Source of the DNA: Candidatus Obscuribacter sp.
GTDB lineage: Bacteria > Cyanobacteriota > Vampirovibrionia > Obscuribacterales > Obscuribacteraceae
Assembly (NCBI GenBank): GCA_021772155.1
Contig: JADYXS010000112.1
Location: 1-42,852 of the forward strand
Direction: 5' to 3'
DNA: 42,852 nucleotides
A program made the translations under genes and the position numbers. This document shows, piece by piece, positions 17,201-24,697 of the stretch (its first letter is position 1; every line of letters begins with the position of its first letter). The notes beneath the pieces were generated by a model. It ran no database searches, had not been told where the DNA came from, and worked only from the letters and a program-made list of their open reading frames with translations.

Positions 17201-20200
17201 CCGGAACCGAGGTTCTTGACCATGCCATAGTGTAATTTCGCTTGGAACTCCGAACGGAAATTCTGACCGTCGCGTGTGATATAAGTGTCATGGCGCGCTT
17301 CCTCCATCAATCGATCAAAACTTGCTCGCGACATGTTTTCAATGCCACCAAGATTCTCTTGGTGATCGTTGAACCAGTGGCCACCTATCTCAACTAACTT
17401 TGCTGTGAGGTCGATGCCATCATTGTCCTGGCGTCCTATTTGGGCATCGTAACCAAAAGTCTTGCGCTCGTTTTTGAACCAGTGCAGTCCCTTCAAAGCC
17501 GCTTGCATCTCGTTGTAGAAATCGGTTGCTTCTTGCTGCCCGTCTGTCATTTGCTCCCGTGGCTTACCTTCGCGGGCGAGGGCTTCACCGTCGTGATAGA
17601 GGTTCTGGTCTGCTTTCGACATTTTTTGCAGGGTGTGATTGATCACCTCGTCTTCGTTGCTGAATGTGCCGGTCGCTTTCAGAATTGCTGTTGCCGGCTT
17701 CAGCTTGCCTCGGTCCAGGTAGTCGTTAGCCTGGCGAACAGCGAAATCATCGACTATGTCGTACTTGTCACCAGCAAGATCGGTTCCGGTCTCGGTGAAG
17801 GCAGCGCGAATTCTGGACTTGCCACCGGATCTATTGAATTCGGCGCGATGAGCGTCGGTTGCGATATTTTCGCCGGACGCGATCATGAAATTGTCTAGCG
17901 GATTTTTGGATCGAAGTCCCAGATCCATTATCTGAGACTGCTCTTGAGACGTGCGAATATCGCGCCCCTTTAGCGCGTAGAGTTCCATCGACTTGCGATA
18001 GAATTCATCACCCTGCATGTCGCCATGCGTGTTTTTACCATTGCTTACGTGATCAGCCAAGCTCATCTGGTACATCGCTCGTAACGACGTATCGATACCA
18101 ATTCGATCCTTCTCCGTGGCACTGCCGAGGATTTCGTGATCCTCTCGGCGAATGTCGTCCATACTGCGATCGCGACTCCACCAATACTCTTGTTGCTCCG
18201 ACCGGTTAACCATTAATTGAATCGCACGGTAATCGGTTTCTCTGTCCCGTCGTTTGAACAATCCGTCGACGTGCACTCCACGAAAGAAGTCTGCCCCACC
18301 CACTTCTTCAACCAATTCCCGGCGCAAACGGTCCTGGTCATTGGAGTCGTAGCGGTGGCCCATGACAAAGATTTCTTCGGCAGTCCTGTCTTTCAACTGC
18401 TCAGCAATAACACGCTCTTCAGTACTCTTGTAGGTGTCCCAAGTGCGCTCTTTGGCAATAACATCGATAGGACTTTGTACGTCTCGATGCTCTTTGTGCT
18501 CTTTGCCGTTAAGTCCCCTGTACGATATGTCACCGGTGGTGGTGAAGTCTCGTAAGGCCCCTGTTTCTTGATCGACACTAAAGAATGTGTGGTGCGGAAT
18601 CTTATTGTTGTCAGTCCAGTTAAATCCATTGTCGGTCGTCCAGACTCTAGCTCCTGGTTCGTCACCGAATTGGACTCGTTTTAATCCACCGCCGCGTTGG
18701 AGCACGTCAGAAGGCAGCCCGTATTCATACCGCATGCGAAATCCATTGATATCCAGCGTTTCAACCATGCGACCTTGTTCATCGCGCATCATGAAGGCAC
18801 CGTCGCGCCGCTGCGTCACGGTTGTTCCGTCGTTATTGTGGAAGGTCTGAGAACCATCGCGAGCGATCGCCTGCATTATCCCGCCTTCCCCGACGGACAG
18901 CAATGCGACTATGGGTTTGTTGGGATCGGCAGTGTTGATGTAGACATCTTGTGTACCGTCCTTCAGCTTGTAAGAGCGTCCGTCTTCTTCGAACCCGACA
19001 ACCTGATTCTGGTTGTTGTATTGGAACTTGCGATTGACTTTGTCACCTTCTACTGAGGTGACCTGCCCCTCGAGGTCTTGCTCCACTTTTGTGCCATCTC
19101 TGTACTCAGCGGTGCCCAGCAGCTGCTTGGTCGTTTCATCATAACGGTAGAACAAGGCTCCTCTGCACACTCTCATTTCGCCTTGCTTGCGCCCTTCAAG
19201 GTCAGTCAAGGTACTGCTGCCGTCAGTTCTCTTATGGGAAATTCGTTTGTTGTTCAGGTCGGTTGTGGTGACGGTGCCGTCGTTGGTAACTGCAATTGTG
19301 CGCCGAAGCGACTTCTCGCCGGCGATAGCTTTTCCGTCAGCCGAGTATTTCTGCCAGTCCGTTCCATTGGTGGTGGCAATGTACTCGCCGTTCGAGTTCG
19401 CGTAAGCGACCTTGTTCGGTTTGCCGGTAGCGTCATATCCTAGAATTGCCAAGCCTGAGGGGGTTGGACCGTTGGCGCGAGTGATGTTCACAACCTGTCC
19501 ATTTACCAGTTCGATGGTGGAGGCGTCATTTTTTCTGACAATCTGACGGACCATAGCATTTTCTAGTCGAGATTCGACGACGTGACCCTCGGCGGTCACG
19601 TCGATTTTTCCATCGAACGATTGAGCAGGATTGCTCCCCTCCTTCGTCCAGGTCTTACCATTTGCTCCAATAACCCAGGGCGTTTCCGTGCCATAGCTTA
19701 TGCGGTTTAGCTGGCCGAGATGGTCGTAACTGAAGCTGCGCACAACACCTTTGGAGTCGCGAGCTTCTAGTATTTGGCCTTGCAAGCTCTTTGTCACGCT
19801 GGACTTGTCCGTCAACTCTTTTGTGAGTATCTGACGCCCCTGTGCGTTAGTCCTTCGCTCCCAACCGTCGGCGGTTGTGACTTTCTCCGCTGCTCCGTCT
19901 GGCTTGATGCGCAACGTTCCATCGGCATCGACGGAACGAGATTCTTTGTTAACTGCTATGGTGCCATCTTTGGCCCACCGTTCCGGCTGCGGCTTATCCG
20001 GAGAATCAGGAACTCGCGTGTAAGTTGAGCCGTCTGGCAACTTCATGCCGATTAGTTTGCCATCGGCCGCGCGGAAATAGTCAGTTGCCTGTCCATCCTT
20101 TGTCTCAGTCCGGAGCACTCCACGATGCGCTTCCATACTGCGCAGCACCATCGTGCCATCGGTGCGATTGATGGTCTCTAGCTTATTGTCGGCATTGGCA

Positions 20201-21660
20201 AAGGAAAAGTTTCCGTCGGAATCGATGTCGAACTCGCCACAGACTTCCTTGCCGTCTTTAGATTTCCAGTGGTTGCCTTCCATGCGGTTGAACGTGCGAG
20301 CGCCGATGGTGGCGGACGCTACCTTCGGTGGATTGCCAATGCGCTCGATGGACCGAACCCCGCCTAGAGCATCTTCTGTTGCTTGTACCTTCCCGTCGGC
20401 TCCTATAACTTGCGATGAACCGTCATCTTTGAGGCGCATCGTTTTACCAGTCATCTGCACTAGCGTGGCGTCGGCTATTTGTTCTAGCGATCGTCCTTGC
20501 TTTTCTGTAAAGCCAAAGTCGCCGTTGGGTTTGACGAAGGGCGTTCCGATAGTTCTGAAAGGTGGGTTCGAGCCACGCAGCGCATAGGAACCATCCGTTG
20601 CTCGATCCCAGACGATACCGTTGGAGGTGCCAATCAACATGATGGTGCCGTCCGATACGCGTTCAACGTGCACCTTCTCACCGTTCTGCCGAACAATATC
20701 GGTACTTTGCCTCGGTCCATCCATAGCGTTTGCCTTTGCTACTGGAGTGGCGTCGCTTACCGTGGGTTTTGCACTTTGCGACTCAGCACTGCGGCCTTTG
20801 TTGGTGGTGCGCTCTTGCATCAGGCGTGTGAGCATGTTGCTAAAGGCCTGTGCGGCTTCTTGTGACGGTTTTTCTACGGGCGTCCACTGTTCTTGTTCCA
20901 AGATGGTCCCGGTTTTGGCACTGGTGTCGACCGGGGCGTCGAATGTCTGGGCTAAACCAAGGGAGAATCCATTTTCCTTCGAGATGTTTCGCAGAGTTTC
21001 CTCTCCAGCTCGAATGAATTTTTCCGCTTCTGGCCCTTTAAGATCCTTCCCATCCAGCTTGACGCTTGCAATATGTCCTTGCTTGTCGAACGAAAATTGT
21101 AGTAAACGACCTGCGGCGTTGGCGGTGCTGCCGTTGTAATCAGTCTTGAGTTCGAGGAATGAGGGCATGCCATGCTGAAACTTGGCTACCTGCCGTCCTC
21201 CGAAGGTAGATATGTCTATTATTACCAGGTCCTCTGCGGCCTTGACAGTGGTGCGAACTTCAACATCCGGTGCTGAACTGGTCGACCGAAGCCTTTGTAC
21301 TTCTGTTACTTCCAGGTTTGTTCGTTGATAGATTACGTCGAGCGTTCCTGTCGAGCGGCGATCGCGAGCGTTTTGATCGGAAGTAAATGCCTCCAGATGA
21401 AACCCAGTGGCAGTTGACTTCAAGGCTATCACCGGGCCTTCGCCGCCAATCAGATTGTCTAGCCGGTGCCCATCGATGTCATAGAAAGTCATCTCTCCGG
21501 GAATTCCACCATTCAGTCGAGTCGCGCCTTCGCCAAGACGAGTTCGCACTTCATCCAGAAAATCGCAAAGTTGCCGACTGCTGTGATTGAGTTCTTTCTC
21601 TGGCAACTCTTTGTCAGCGGACTTATCTTCCATTTGCCTTTTCCTGGATATGGGTGTCAT
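11266..21660 (-). CDS. Giant 3464-aa protein: YD-like repeats, helical core, zincin-like motif and C-terminal FHA domain
   Basis: The product has no signal peptide. Residues 1-310 are a mixed N-terminal domain. Residues ~325-1065 are beta-rich with recurring DG turns (RTDGTMVLRS, FSYDHLGQLNRISYG, FQYNNQNQVVGFEEDG), like RHS/YD repeats. Residues ~1066-2050 are helical, with units such as TGTFSNEDEVINHTLQKMSKAD that faintly recall annexin repeats. Residues ~2053-2103 and ~2270-2320 are hydrophobic and glycine-rich, possible membrane-inserting helices. His2456-His2460 form HEVRH, a zinc-metallopeptidase HExxH match. Residues ~3325-3425 are an FHA phosphothreonine-binding domain (LIGRS, SLSRTHLTI, DEGSTYGTYI). 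An alternative ATG at 21633 has AGGA 8 nt upstream and may be the real start. It is co-transcribed with the small gene at 21744-22040. Function unknown; a toxin-like or envelope-linked machine is possible. Confidence 0.85.
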   Translation of the reverse strand: MTPISRKRQMEDKSADKELPEKELNHSSRQLCDFLDEVRTRLGEGATRLNGGIPGEMTFYDIDGHRLDNLIGGEGPVIALKSTATGFHLEAFTSDQNARDRRSTGTLDVIYQRTNLEVTEVQRLRSTSSAPDVEVRTTVKAAEDLVIIDISTFGGRQVAKFQHGMPSFLELKTDYNGSTANAAGRLLQFSFDKQGHIASVKLDGKDLKGPEAEKFIRAGEETLRNISKENGFSLGLAQTFDAPVDTSAKTGTILEQEQWTPVEKPSQEAAQAFSNMLTRLMQERTTNKGRSAESQSAKPTVSDATPVAKANAMDGPRQSTDIVRQNGEKVHVERVSDGTIMLIGTSNGIVWDRATDGSYALRGSNPPFRTIGTPFVKPNGDFGFTEKQGRSLEQIADATLVQMTGKTMRLKDDGSSQVIGADGKVQATEDALGGVRSIERIGNPPKVASATIGARTFNRMEGNHWKSKDGKEVCGEFDIDSDGNFSFANADNKLETINRTDGTMVLRSMEAHRGVLRTETKDGQATDYFRAADGKLIGMKLPDGSTYTRVPDSPDKPQPERWAKDGTIAVNKESRSVDADGTLRIKPDGAAEKVTTADGWERRTNAQGRQILTKELTDKSSVTKSLQGQILEARDSKGVVRSFSYDHLGQLNRISYGTETPWVIGANGKTWTKEGSNPAQSFDGKIDVTAEGHVVESRLENAMVRQIVRKNDASTIELVNGQVVNITRANGPTPSGLAILGYDATGKPNKVAYANSNGEYIATTNGTDWQKYSADGKAIAGEKSLRRTIAVTNDGTVTTTDLNNKRISHKRTDGSSTLTDLEGRKQGEMRVCRGALFYRYDETTKQLLGTAEYRDGTKVEQDLEGQVTSVEGDKVNRKFQYNNQNQVVGFEEDGRSYKLKDGTQDVYINTADPNKPIVALLSVGEGGIMQAIARDGSQTFHNNDGTTVTQRRDGAFMMRDEQGRMVETLDINGFRMRYEYGLPSDVLQRGGGLKRVQFGDEPGARVWTTDNGFNWTDNNKIPHHTFFSVDQETGALRDFTTTGDISYRGLNGKEHKEHRDVQSPIDVIAKERTWDTYKSTEERVIAEQLKDRTAEEIFVMGHRYDSNDQDRLRRELVEEVGGADFFRGVHVDGLFKRRDRETDYRAIQLMVNRSEQQEYWWSRDRSMDDIRREDHEILGSATEKDRIGIDTSLRAMYQMSLADHVSNGKNTHGDMQGDEFYRKSMELYALKGRDIRTSQEQSQIMDLGLRSKNPLDNFMIASGENIATDAHRAEFNRSGGKSRIRAAFTETGTDLAGDKYDIVDDFAVRQANDYLDRGKLKPATAILKATGTFSNEDEVINHTLQKMSKADQNLYHDGEALAREGKPREQMTDGQQEATDFYNEMQAALKGLHWFKNERKTFGYDAQIGRQDNDGIDLTAKLVEIGGHWFNDHQENLGGIENMSRASFDRLMEEARHDTYITRDGQNFRSEFQAKLHYGMVKNLGSGDYVGKAKAMIDGKIGRALDIARAADTDSAKLHELVPALRNIPEGEFRDLVAGFHLRAKLEKGHTSDGLHADQKRQLEAYSKNETFRQFMEGRAVARELEKMQAESPSKTREMREQFIRDLGKQGVIAYETYRTDLFGASQEVRRSLWETLNHNTGTFSKDRSKMWDAVKNMSPEDRQNYRHNAKIGGKSDGYQQIVSKYLDETFGAANPARTAINRVLADIAADKENLPKSPAITIVDELNIKTGLKSGSRKDSVCMVQDALRNDPGLRKRLESDQAFKQSFIEAATAAVTYVPAKGSATDIDRDKSTDYEKFISGLIDSTRGGLSPDALKELNIIFVAGGKDGGTSLRPDLDVKGYFKDGVLDTTPEALARLKGNAAERNALLSNIADPKLQQLASSILAEGKVTPEAQLRAFVLDAGVTKEQARQILASMGGDVPARTQLADAYQRKFQSGGSDTGNLRSDILGKLDKADRHEFVRLTRIDEWSADLTIVQAADAVSRANTGWVTSLARGYNISHEEALRGFLQERYLAQTTLDRGDLTPAELRQQWAAVNTATKSFHMTKESTSETIINGVIMAGAIVAAPFTGGTSLAALVATSGVIVTGGVVGAGLKYGLMGDTHRGRQQLLTDFVKYSILTAVNFADPLHFGATMQLGKTAAMQLGEMAATKAATKALSDATFTGLSIEARKAITEATMTVYCNGMSHGAGVTDQALQSMVAQLAKRNQLGGMSVEAQTQLLAKLIKAGPGAIDDVARSTLSQVLATAREVAVNRLSATALGTATNAIGIVGSSMAVAALEERPYTSENGKQDVLMALGLALPIVTGVQLFGAGASLARRLNKLDAAVGAPTGSVYNSGKIASGEPAVERFAHTGAATKEGAASPVDDLILRRLEGDKTVTDQQIQDALINQARNELRRMGLSDDVADALVDRKNLVLEHPSGNNFGGYSPRTDVLGVAALHPEALASKTVTHEVRHRKNTFDRTALQMADPKGFRAAIVDDVVSNAGRGGKRVVEIPERKFLGVITREREIKLQDRMLAGTSEARFMRDTLRKYLTERPNGELGSPVTDAQMITWMKKNKVEMPKGSSARNQQMLDEMIGEVNHANYVKRTSVIGDAAIKGNPALARALEEQATVLRKMSADGRKTMMQHSMRNRSLDTNALAGDVSRDYYRFSTEEIRARRSELSANLRQVHSDITDLVRGGPRETRDVLKTTASGSESLSIKALQEHMPELRTKDPARAALIESKLREMDGYANQIRFNNSMENLNRNAQDLRAFGDPNTKAQAENRVIRYETRDGKRVPGSEVYDSPAAARTRLNEAISEVMARTPNEHAGTVAYHLYERGLASGDDLMRMSSPRIAGEVANGLILANPQQFTPHKLIALASDAQMHSVASKLLEVQAVTMTDLVDVVRSRNLAAISAAILANSNPPVTLENLAIAMHGKGRLTEFVYYGIDGGAFSRTQVEEAMAKLSGSRHATEIKEILDCRPVGNDPPLRTDWTSNDIDAARAQWMRAPKDQPDAPKRLNPDEFPKRMKPVETGAAKTVEIDGQQYQLYYLKGWYHGKLDGGPEGAVKVHVTTDGRADLGKVQEALLPALKNDPELQSLVIAWKTMDPHAGLGLKSAEQVSGKGQEAKAFTIYTRLPEDAAKVQKILDRLLHEKGLALDRPIATGNVDSIGGASNRVGIVRDYYDVTQIHGMPPAAKLDLILQEHIHARMGLKPGDRLTPEQLRQVETAAGIESRSLEYDAQGNLALLVGGRSNVAHKQGRPQMYLDESRAVKEPGKLTDRHAYYALTSKFLPGGKDPVDLALGAVAHPPEFAPLHIDRAAHITVEGQAGKPGKPIKQVEKLKIAGREIEVQPGGAEQLIGRSHQTIHNSSLSRTHLTIGRTADGQYYIRDEGSTYGTYIKTPNEAQWRQVKGTYHLRGDEKIMMGGYHNAAAADTLLTHGPGARDGVEISLMDTPDNTVPNSTRSQPQRPAER

Positions 21661-21743
21661 CGACCCCGGACATTGCTATTGCATAGGTGGTGCTTTAATG
21701 CTGGTCACTCAATCAGTAGTTCGGCGCACTTCAGGTATCTGCC

Positions 21744-22040
21744 CTACTGGCAGGCTAATAAATCGCTCAGCGGACCCCATCCTGCTTGTTTCAGGACGGA
21801 ATCACGCATTGCTCTTTGAAGAGTCTGGTCCGGCTGTTCGGCATTTTTGGAGAATACGTTCTTTAAATGATTGGTAAGACCCGTCACATATTGAAGTCCG
21901 CCCCGGCCGGACAGGCGGACTTCAAGTTTTTTCCGCCAATGTGCTGGCGCTTCTGGTGATTTGGGAATCGTTGAAGTTGGGGGTGAGGGGTTGGAGTCGA
22001 CGATTTCGAAAGATGGAAGCATCGTTGTGGAATTGACCAT
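21744..22040 (-). CDS. 98-aa protein heading the giant-protein operon
   Basis: A 98-aa protein of unknown family, first gene after box A. The N-terminal 35 residues are low-complexity and Pro/Ser-rich (SNPSPPTSTIPKSPEAP); the rest is a small helical domain ending AMRDSVLKQAGWGPLSDLL. The ATG at 22040 is chosen because GAGG lies 9 nt upstream; an ATG at 22049 directly abuts that GAGG and could not use it. It is 83 bp from the giant gene with no terminator between, so probably the same transcript. A role as chaperone or adaptor for the giant is conjecture. Confidence 0.65.
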   Translation of the reverse strand: MVNSTTMLPSFEIVDSNPSPPTSTIPKSPEAPAHWRKKLEVRLSGRGGLQYVTGLTNHLKNVFSKNAEQPDQTLQRAMRDSVLKQAGWGPLSDLLACQ

Positions 22041-22076
22041 GTCTGTCATCCTCGGGGGGTCGCATTGCCATAGCGG

Positions 22077-22107
22077 AGTATTTGAGCGTGCGTTACATAA
22101 CTGTTCC
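22077..22107 (-). promoter_or_regulatory. Box A: shared upstream element plus -10-like hexamer
   Basis: On the minus strand GGAACAGTTATGTAACGCAC (22107-22088) is followed after 5 bp by AATACT (22082-22077). It lies 47 bp before the chosen start of the 98-aa gene and is the only copy upstream of the giant operon. It is identical to the other three copies over TTATGTAACGCAC. Confidence 0.8.
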
Positions 22108-22195
22108 AGCGCCTAATGAAATGGGCTGTCGTTGATGGTTGAATTGCTGGTTCGTGACCGCGTATCGGCCAAACAGTCTGGAGGGAAGCCGTGCG

Positions 22196-22477
22196 TTACT
22201 GCGCACCATTTATTTTCATTAGCAGCATTGTGCCGTTAAGGGCATCGACAGCCATTAACATCCACTGCTCTGGTTGGCCTGAGCTTCTTTCGATCCGGTA
22301 CAGATTGCGCAGAGTTGGTGTGGTTCCAGGGTTGTTGCGGAGGAACAGATCCTTCGATACCAGTTTTCTTAGCACTGTCTTCCTAGATCTTTGATCTTCG
22401 CCGAAAGTGTCATGCACATTAAAAGCAAGGAAGTTGCCAGTGTCAGTCAGTTCATAGTTTTGATTAGTAGCCATCAT
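22196..22477 (-). CDS. Small soluble protein behind box B
   Basis: A 93-aa protein (MMATNQNYELTDTGNFLAFNVHD and onward) of unknown family, with a compact alpha/beta look: a helix RSRKTVLRKLVSKDLFLR, then strands LRNLYRIERSS and WMLMAVDALNGTMLLMKI. AGGTG lies 5 nt before the first of two adjacent ATG codons (22477 and 22474). A longer frame from 22531 exists but would start upstream of the transcript predicted from box B, so it is rejected. It forms a single-gene unit. Confidence 0.7.
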   Translation of the reverse strand: MMATNQNYELTDTGNFLAFNVHDTFGEDQRSRKTVLRKLVSKDLFLRNNPGTTPTLRNLYRIERSSGQPEQWMLMAVDALNGTMLLMKINGAQ

Positions 22478-22531
22478 TTCTTCACCTGTTCTGCTTGTCG
22501 CGGCTTCGTTGCCGCGCCTCAGGAGAAACAC

Positions 22532-22562
22532 AATATTCCACGGTGCGTTACATAATTGTTCC
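22532..22562 (-). promoter_or_regulatory. Box B: shared upstream element plus -10-like hexamer
   Basis: GGAACAATTATGTAACGCAC on the minus strand (22562-22543), then 5 bp and AATATT (22537-22532). The gene start at 22477 is 55 bp further. It has the same sequence as box C over the full 20 bp. Confidence 0.8.
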
Positions 22563-22722
22563 GATAGAACGATGGAGAATTTCCAATGTAGAAGGAGGCA
22601 AATTTAGCAGCAGCACTTGATTTCCGGCTGGCAGAAACCGTTAACTTGACCTTAGTAGTGTGCTGCCAAAATCATGTCAAAGTTGAAGTGCCGAGAGCGG
22701 AAGTTTCTATGGGGGTTTTCGC

Positions 22723-23355
22723 GTGATGAGGAAATCAAATCCTGGTTGTCGTTGGTCTAAGGCTTCGTTGCTGATGCGCCCGACTAAGCCGATTACCCTT
22801 ATCCGGACTTTCTCGGTTGCGCTATTTAGTTTCATTATTGGTGGCTTGGTAAACAGTGCCCATTCCGGCCCCTTGTGTTGTCTTAGAACTGGGTCGAGCA
22901 CGGTCAATTCGGCCACGACAAACGCACCCTGGGCTACGGAAAAGCCTTGGTCCGGGCTAAAGGGAATGCGGACTCTGTCGCTAGAAATTAGTGGTGGCGG
23001 TAGTGCCACAGATGAACTCCGGGAAGGAATTGAATCACTATTAGGCAAGCATGGTCTTCAAGTGGTGCCTGCGGAACAGTCTGCGCAACGTGCAGTGGAC
23101 GAACTAAGAGTGAGCCTTAACCGAACTGGTTGCAAAGCCGTCATCGCGAGATCTGACGAATCCCTTCGTTCTGCTCAGCGCTTACCAGTTTGGTTTGCAA
23201 GTCTTTCACTGAATAAGACGGTCACGATGGATGGCGATGAACAACAAATTTGCCAACACGTTCTGACTGAACGAGTAGCGCACCAGTTGCTTGCGGATCT
23301 GTCCCGCGCGAATCGTGATGCCCTGCTCACGCGTCCGGCGGCTCCTGGTAGGTAG
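22723..23355 (+). CDS. Exported or membrane-anchored protein of unknown function
   Basis: A 210-aa protein on the opposite strand to its neighbours. It starts with GTG at 22723 (or ATG at 22726), with GGGGG 7-10 nt upstream. Residues ~28-47 (IRTFSVALFSFIIGGLVNSAHS) form a signal peptide or anchor. The outer part has MRTLSLEISGGGSATDELREGIESLLGKHGLQVVP, whose beta-alpha-beta pattern resembles small periplasmic domains. Unlike the flanking genes it lacks the shared box. No family recognised. Confidence 0.65.
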   Translation: MMRKSNPGCRWSKASLLMRPTKPITLIRTFSVALFSFIIGGLVNSAHSGPLCCLRTGSSTVNSATTNAPWATEKPWSGLKGMRTLSLEISGGGSATDELREGIESLLGKHGLQVVPAEQSAQRAVDELRVSLNRTGCKAVIARSDESLRSAQRLPVWFASLSLNKTVTMDGDEQQICQHVLTERVAHQLLADLSRANRDALLTRPAAPGR

Positions 23356-23383
23356 AATTTCTGGACAGGCTTGCAGCGTGAGA

Positions 23384-23406
23384 GAGCCGATCCATCGGAT
23401 CGGCTC
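23384..23406. terminator. Hairpin between convergent genes
   Basis: GAGCCGATCC and GGATCGGCTC form a perfect 10-bp stem with an ATC loop. It sits 28 bp after the plus-strand gene stop and 32 bp before the minus-strand gene stop. No T tract follows on either strand, so this is probably a bidirectional end or RNA-stabilising hairpin. Confidence 0.5.
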
Positions 23407-23438
23407 CCTACGTTGGCTCAACGGTTTGATGGATCGGG

Positions 23439-24452
23439 TTACTTCTCCGCTGCGTCTTTTATCTTTCCAAGCAACCCAATTACGGGATTGGCCTTTTTGA
23501 ATAACTGCCAACCAGTTTCAATGAGTGGTTTTGCTTGTTGCGCAGTGTTTTTTGCGACCCTTTCAACGTCACCCGCCATGGCTGTGGAATGGTGACCGGC
23601 TGTCTCTTTGGCAGATTTGGCAGTTTCAACGGCCAGATCCACGGTCCTGCGATCGGCATCCTGTTTTAGTTTAAATACGTCAACAACCAGATCAACTGTC
23701 TTGCGATCGACATCTTGTTTCAGCTTCACAGCGTCAACGGCCAAATCAACTGTCTTGCGATCGACATCTTGTTTCATCTTCACAGCGTCAACAACCAGGT
23801 CTACTGTCTTGCCATCGACATTCTGTTTTAGCTTCATGGCGTCAGCAGCCAGGTCAACCTTTTTGCGATCGACAGTCTGTTGAAGCCTTACAGCGTCCAA
23901 AATGGTTTCTTTCCCGCTGTCCCAGACTCGTTTATCTGCTTTCATGCCTCCTTCAAGGAGTTTCCTTTCTGCCGTAAGCTCACCATTGCGTAGTTTCAGT
24001 GCGGCCGCAAGTATTGGGTCTAGTTTTGCCGGTCCAAGTGGTTTTCCGTCATCGAGCTTTCTCAGTTCGCTCATCGCGCCGTCTACCGCATTACCTCGCT
24101 GTTTATGCGCATCGCCGATTCCTTCGAGGATGTCCATTCCAGCTTTGATACCAGTTTCGTTGCCACGTGATTGCATTTTCAATAAATCATTGAAACCTGC
24201 TCGAACGGCCGGGTCTTTGGCAATGTTTTTGGATATATCCATTCCGATAAGTGCCGGAAACAATAGATGCGTCGGTGAGATGGCGCGGTCGCTCTTGTTT
24301 TCTAGGCAGACTCCGCCTGCTACGACCGCCGATGCTGAAATTCCGGGTGCGACAATTGCAAGAAGGTTCCAGTTATCGTTTGTGGATTGCTTTGCACCTT
24401 GATTGTGATCACCTTCGTGAGGCTTCACTATGTCCTGCGTATCTTTGGGCAT
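23439..24452 (-). CDS. Repeat protein with five 18-residue amphipathic helical units
   Basis: A 337-aa protein of unknown family. Residues ~1-180 are a helical head with one mildly hydrophobic stretch (LLAIVAPGISASAVVAGGV). Residues ~186-275 consist of five tandem units close to VDRKTVDLAVDAVKLKQD. Eighteen residues make five helical turns, so each unit puts Val/Leu/Ala on one face and Lys/Asp on the other; such repeats often bind lipid or form long coiled coils. The C-terminal ~50 residues (LIETGWQLFKKANPVIGLLGKI) are weakly amphipathic. GGAG lies 6 nt before the ATG. Box C is about 110 bp upstream. Confidence 0.75.
   Translation of the reverse strand: MPKDTQDIVKPHEGDHNQGAKQSTNDNWNLLAIVAPGISASAVVAGGVCLENKSDRAISPTHLLFPALIGMDISKNIAKDPAVRAGFNDLLKMQSRGNETGIKAGMDILEGIGDAHKQRGNAVDGAMSELRKLDDGKPLGPAKLDPILAAALKLRNGELTAERKLLEGGMKADKRVWDSGKETILDAVRLQQTVDRKKVDLAADAMKLKQNVDGKTVDLVVDAVKMKQDVDRKTVDLAVDAVKLKQDVDRKTVDLVVDVFKLKQDADRRTVDLAVETAKSAKETAGHHSTAMAGDVERVAKNTAQQAKPLIETGWQLFKKANPVIGLLGKIKDAAEK
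23626..23895 (-). repeat. Five tandem 54-bp coding repeats
   Basis: Units start at 23626, 23680, 23734, 23788 and 23842 and each encodes 18 residues. Units 2 and 3 are nearly identical at the DNA level (both contain TCAACTGTCTTGCGATCGAC on the plus strand), while units 1 and 5 have diverged most. The gradient suggests recent duplication in the middle and possible length variation between strains. Confidence 0.85.
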
Positions 24453-24552
24453 AATCTCTCCTATAGAAACTCCTCGAGCTTGTGCCTATTGGTGCACTGG
24501 CAAGGTACTTGCGAGCTGGAGAATTTCGAATTTGTGTGGTCTACGAAAGAAC

Positions 24553-24583
24553 AATATTCGAGCGTGCGTTACATAATTGTTCC
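24553..24583 (-). promoter_or_regulatory. Box C: shared upstream element plus -10-like hexamer
   Basis: GGAACAATTATGTAACGCAC on the minus strand (24583-24564), 5 bp, then AATATT (24558-24553). The repeat-protein start at 24452 is 100 bp downstream. The flanking GCGCTGG before the box is also shared with box A. Confidence 0.8.
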
Positions 24584-24697
24584 AGCGCCGAAAGTGCAGT
24601 TTGAATTTCAAGGAGGAGTGGTGGTCAGGTGCGGTAAAAGAGAACGTCCATACTGAGCGCTCTCCTTTCCCCTTTGATTGAACTTCGTGAAGTTGTT

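Noticed and set aside
22477-22531. Longer start for the box-B gene
   Set aside because: The codons from 22531 would lie upstream of the transcript predicted from box B, and AGGTG fits the start at 22477.
22707-23048. Minus-strand frame of 113 codons
   Set aside because: It is antisense to the exported plus-strand protein, which has a signal sequence and ribosome site; the minus frame has neither.
23626-23895. CRISPR-like array
   Set aside because: The repeats are contiguous 54-bp units without spacers and in frame with a coding gene.
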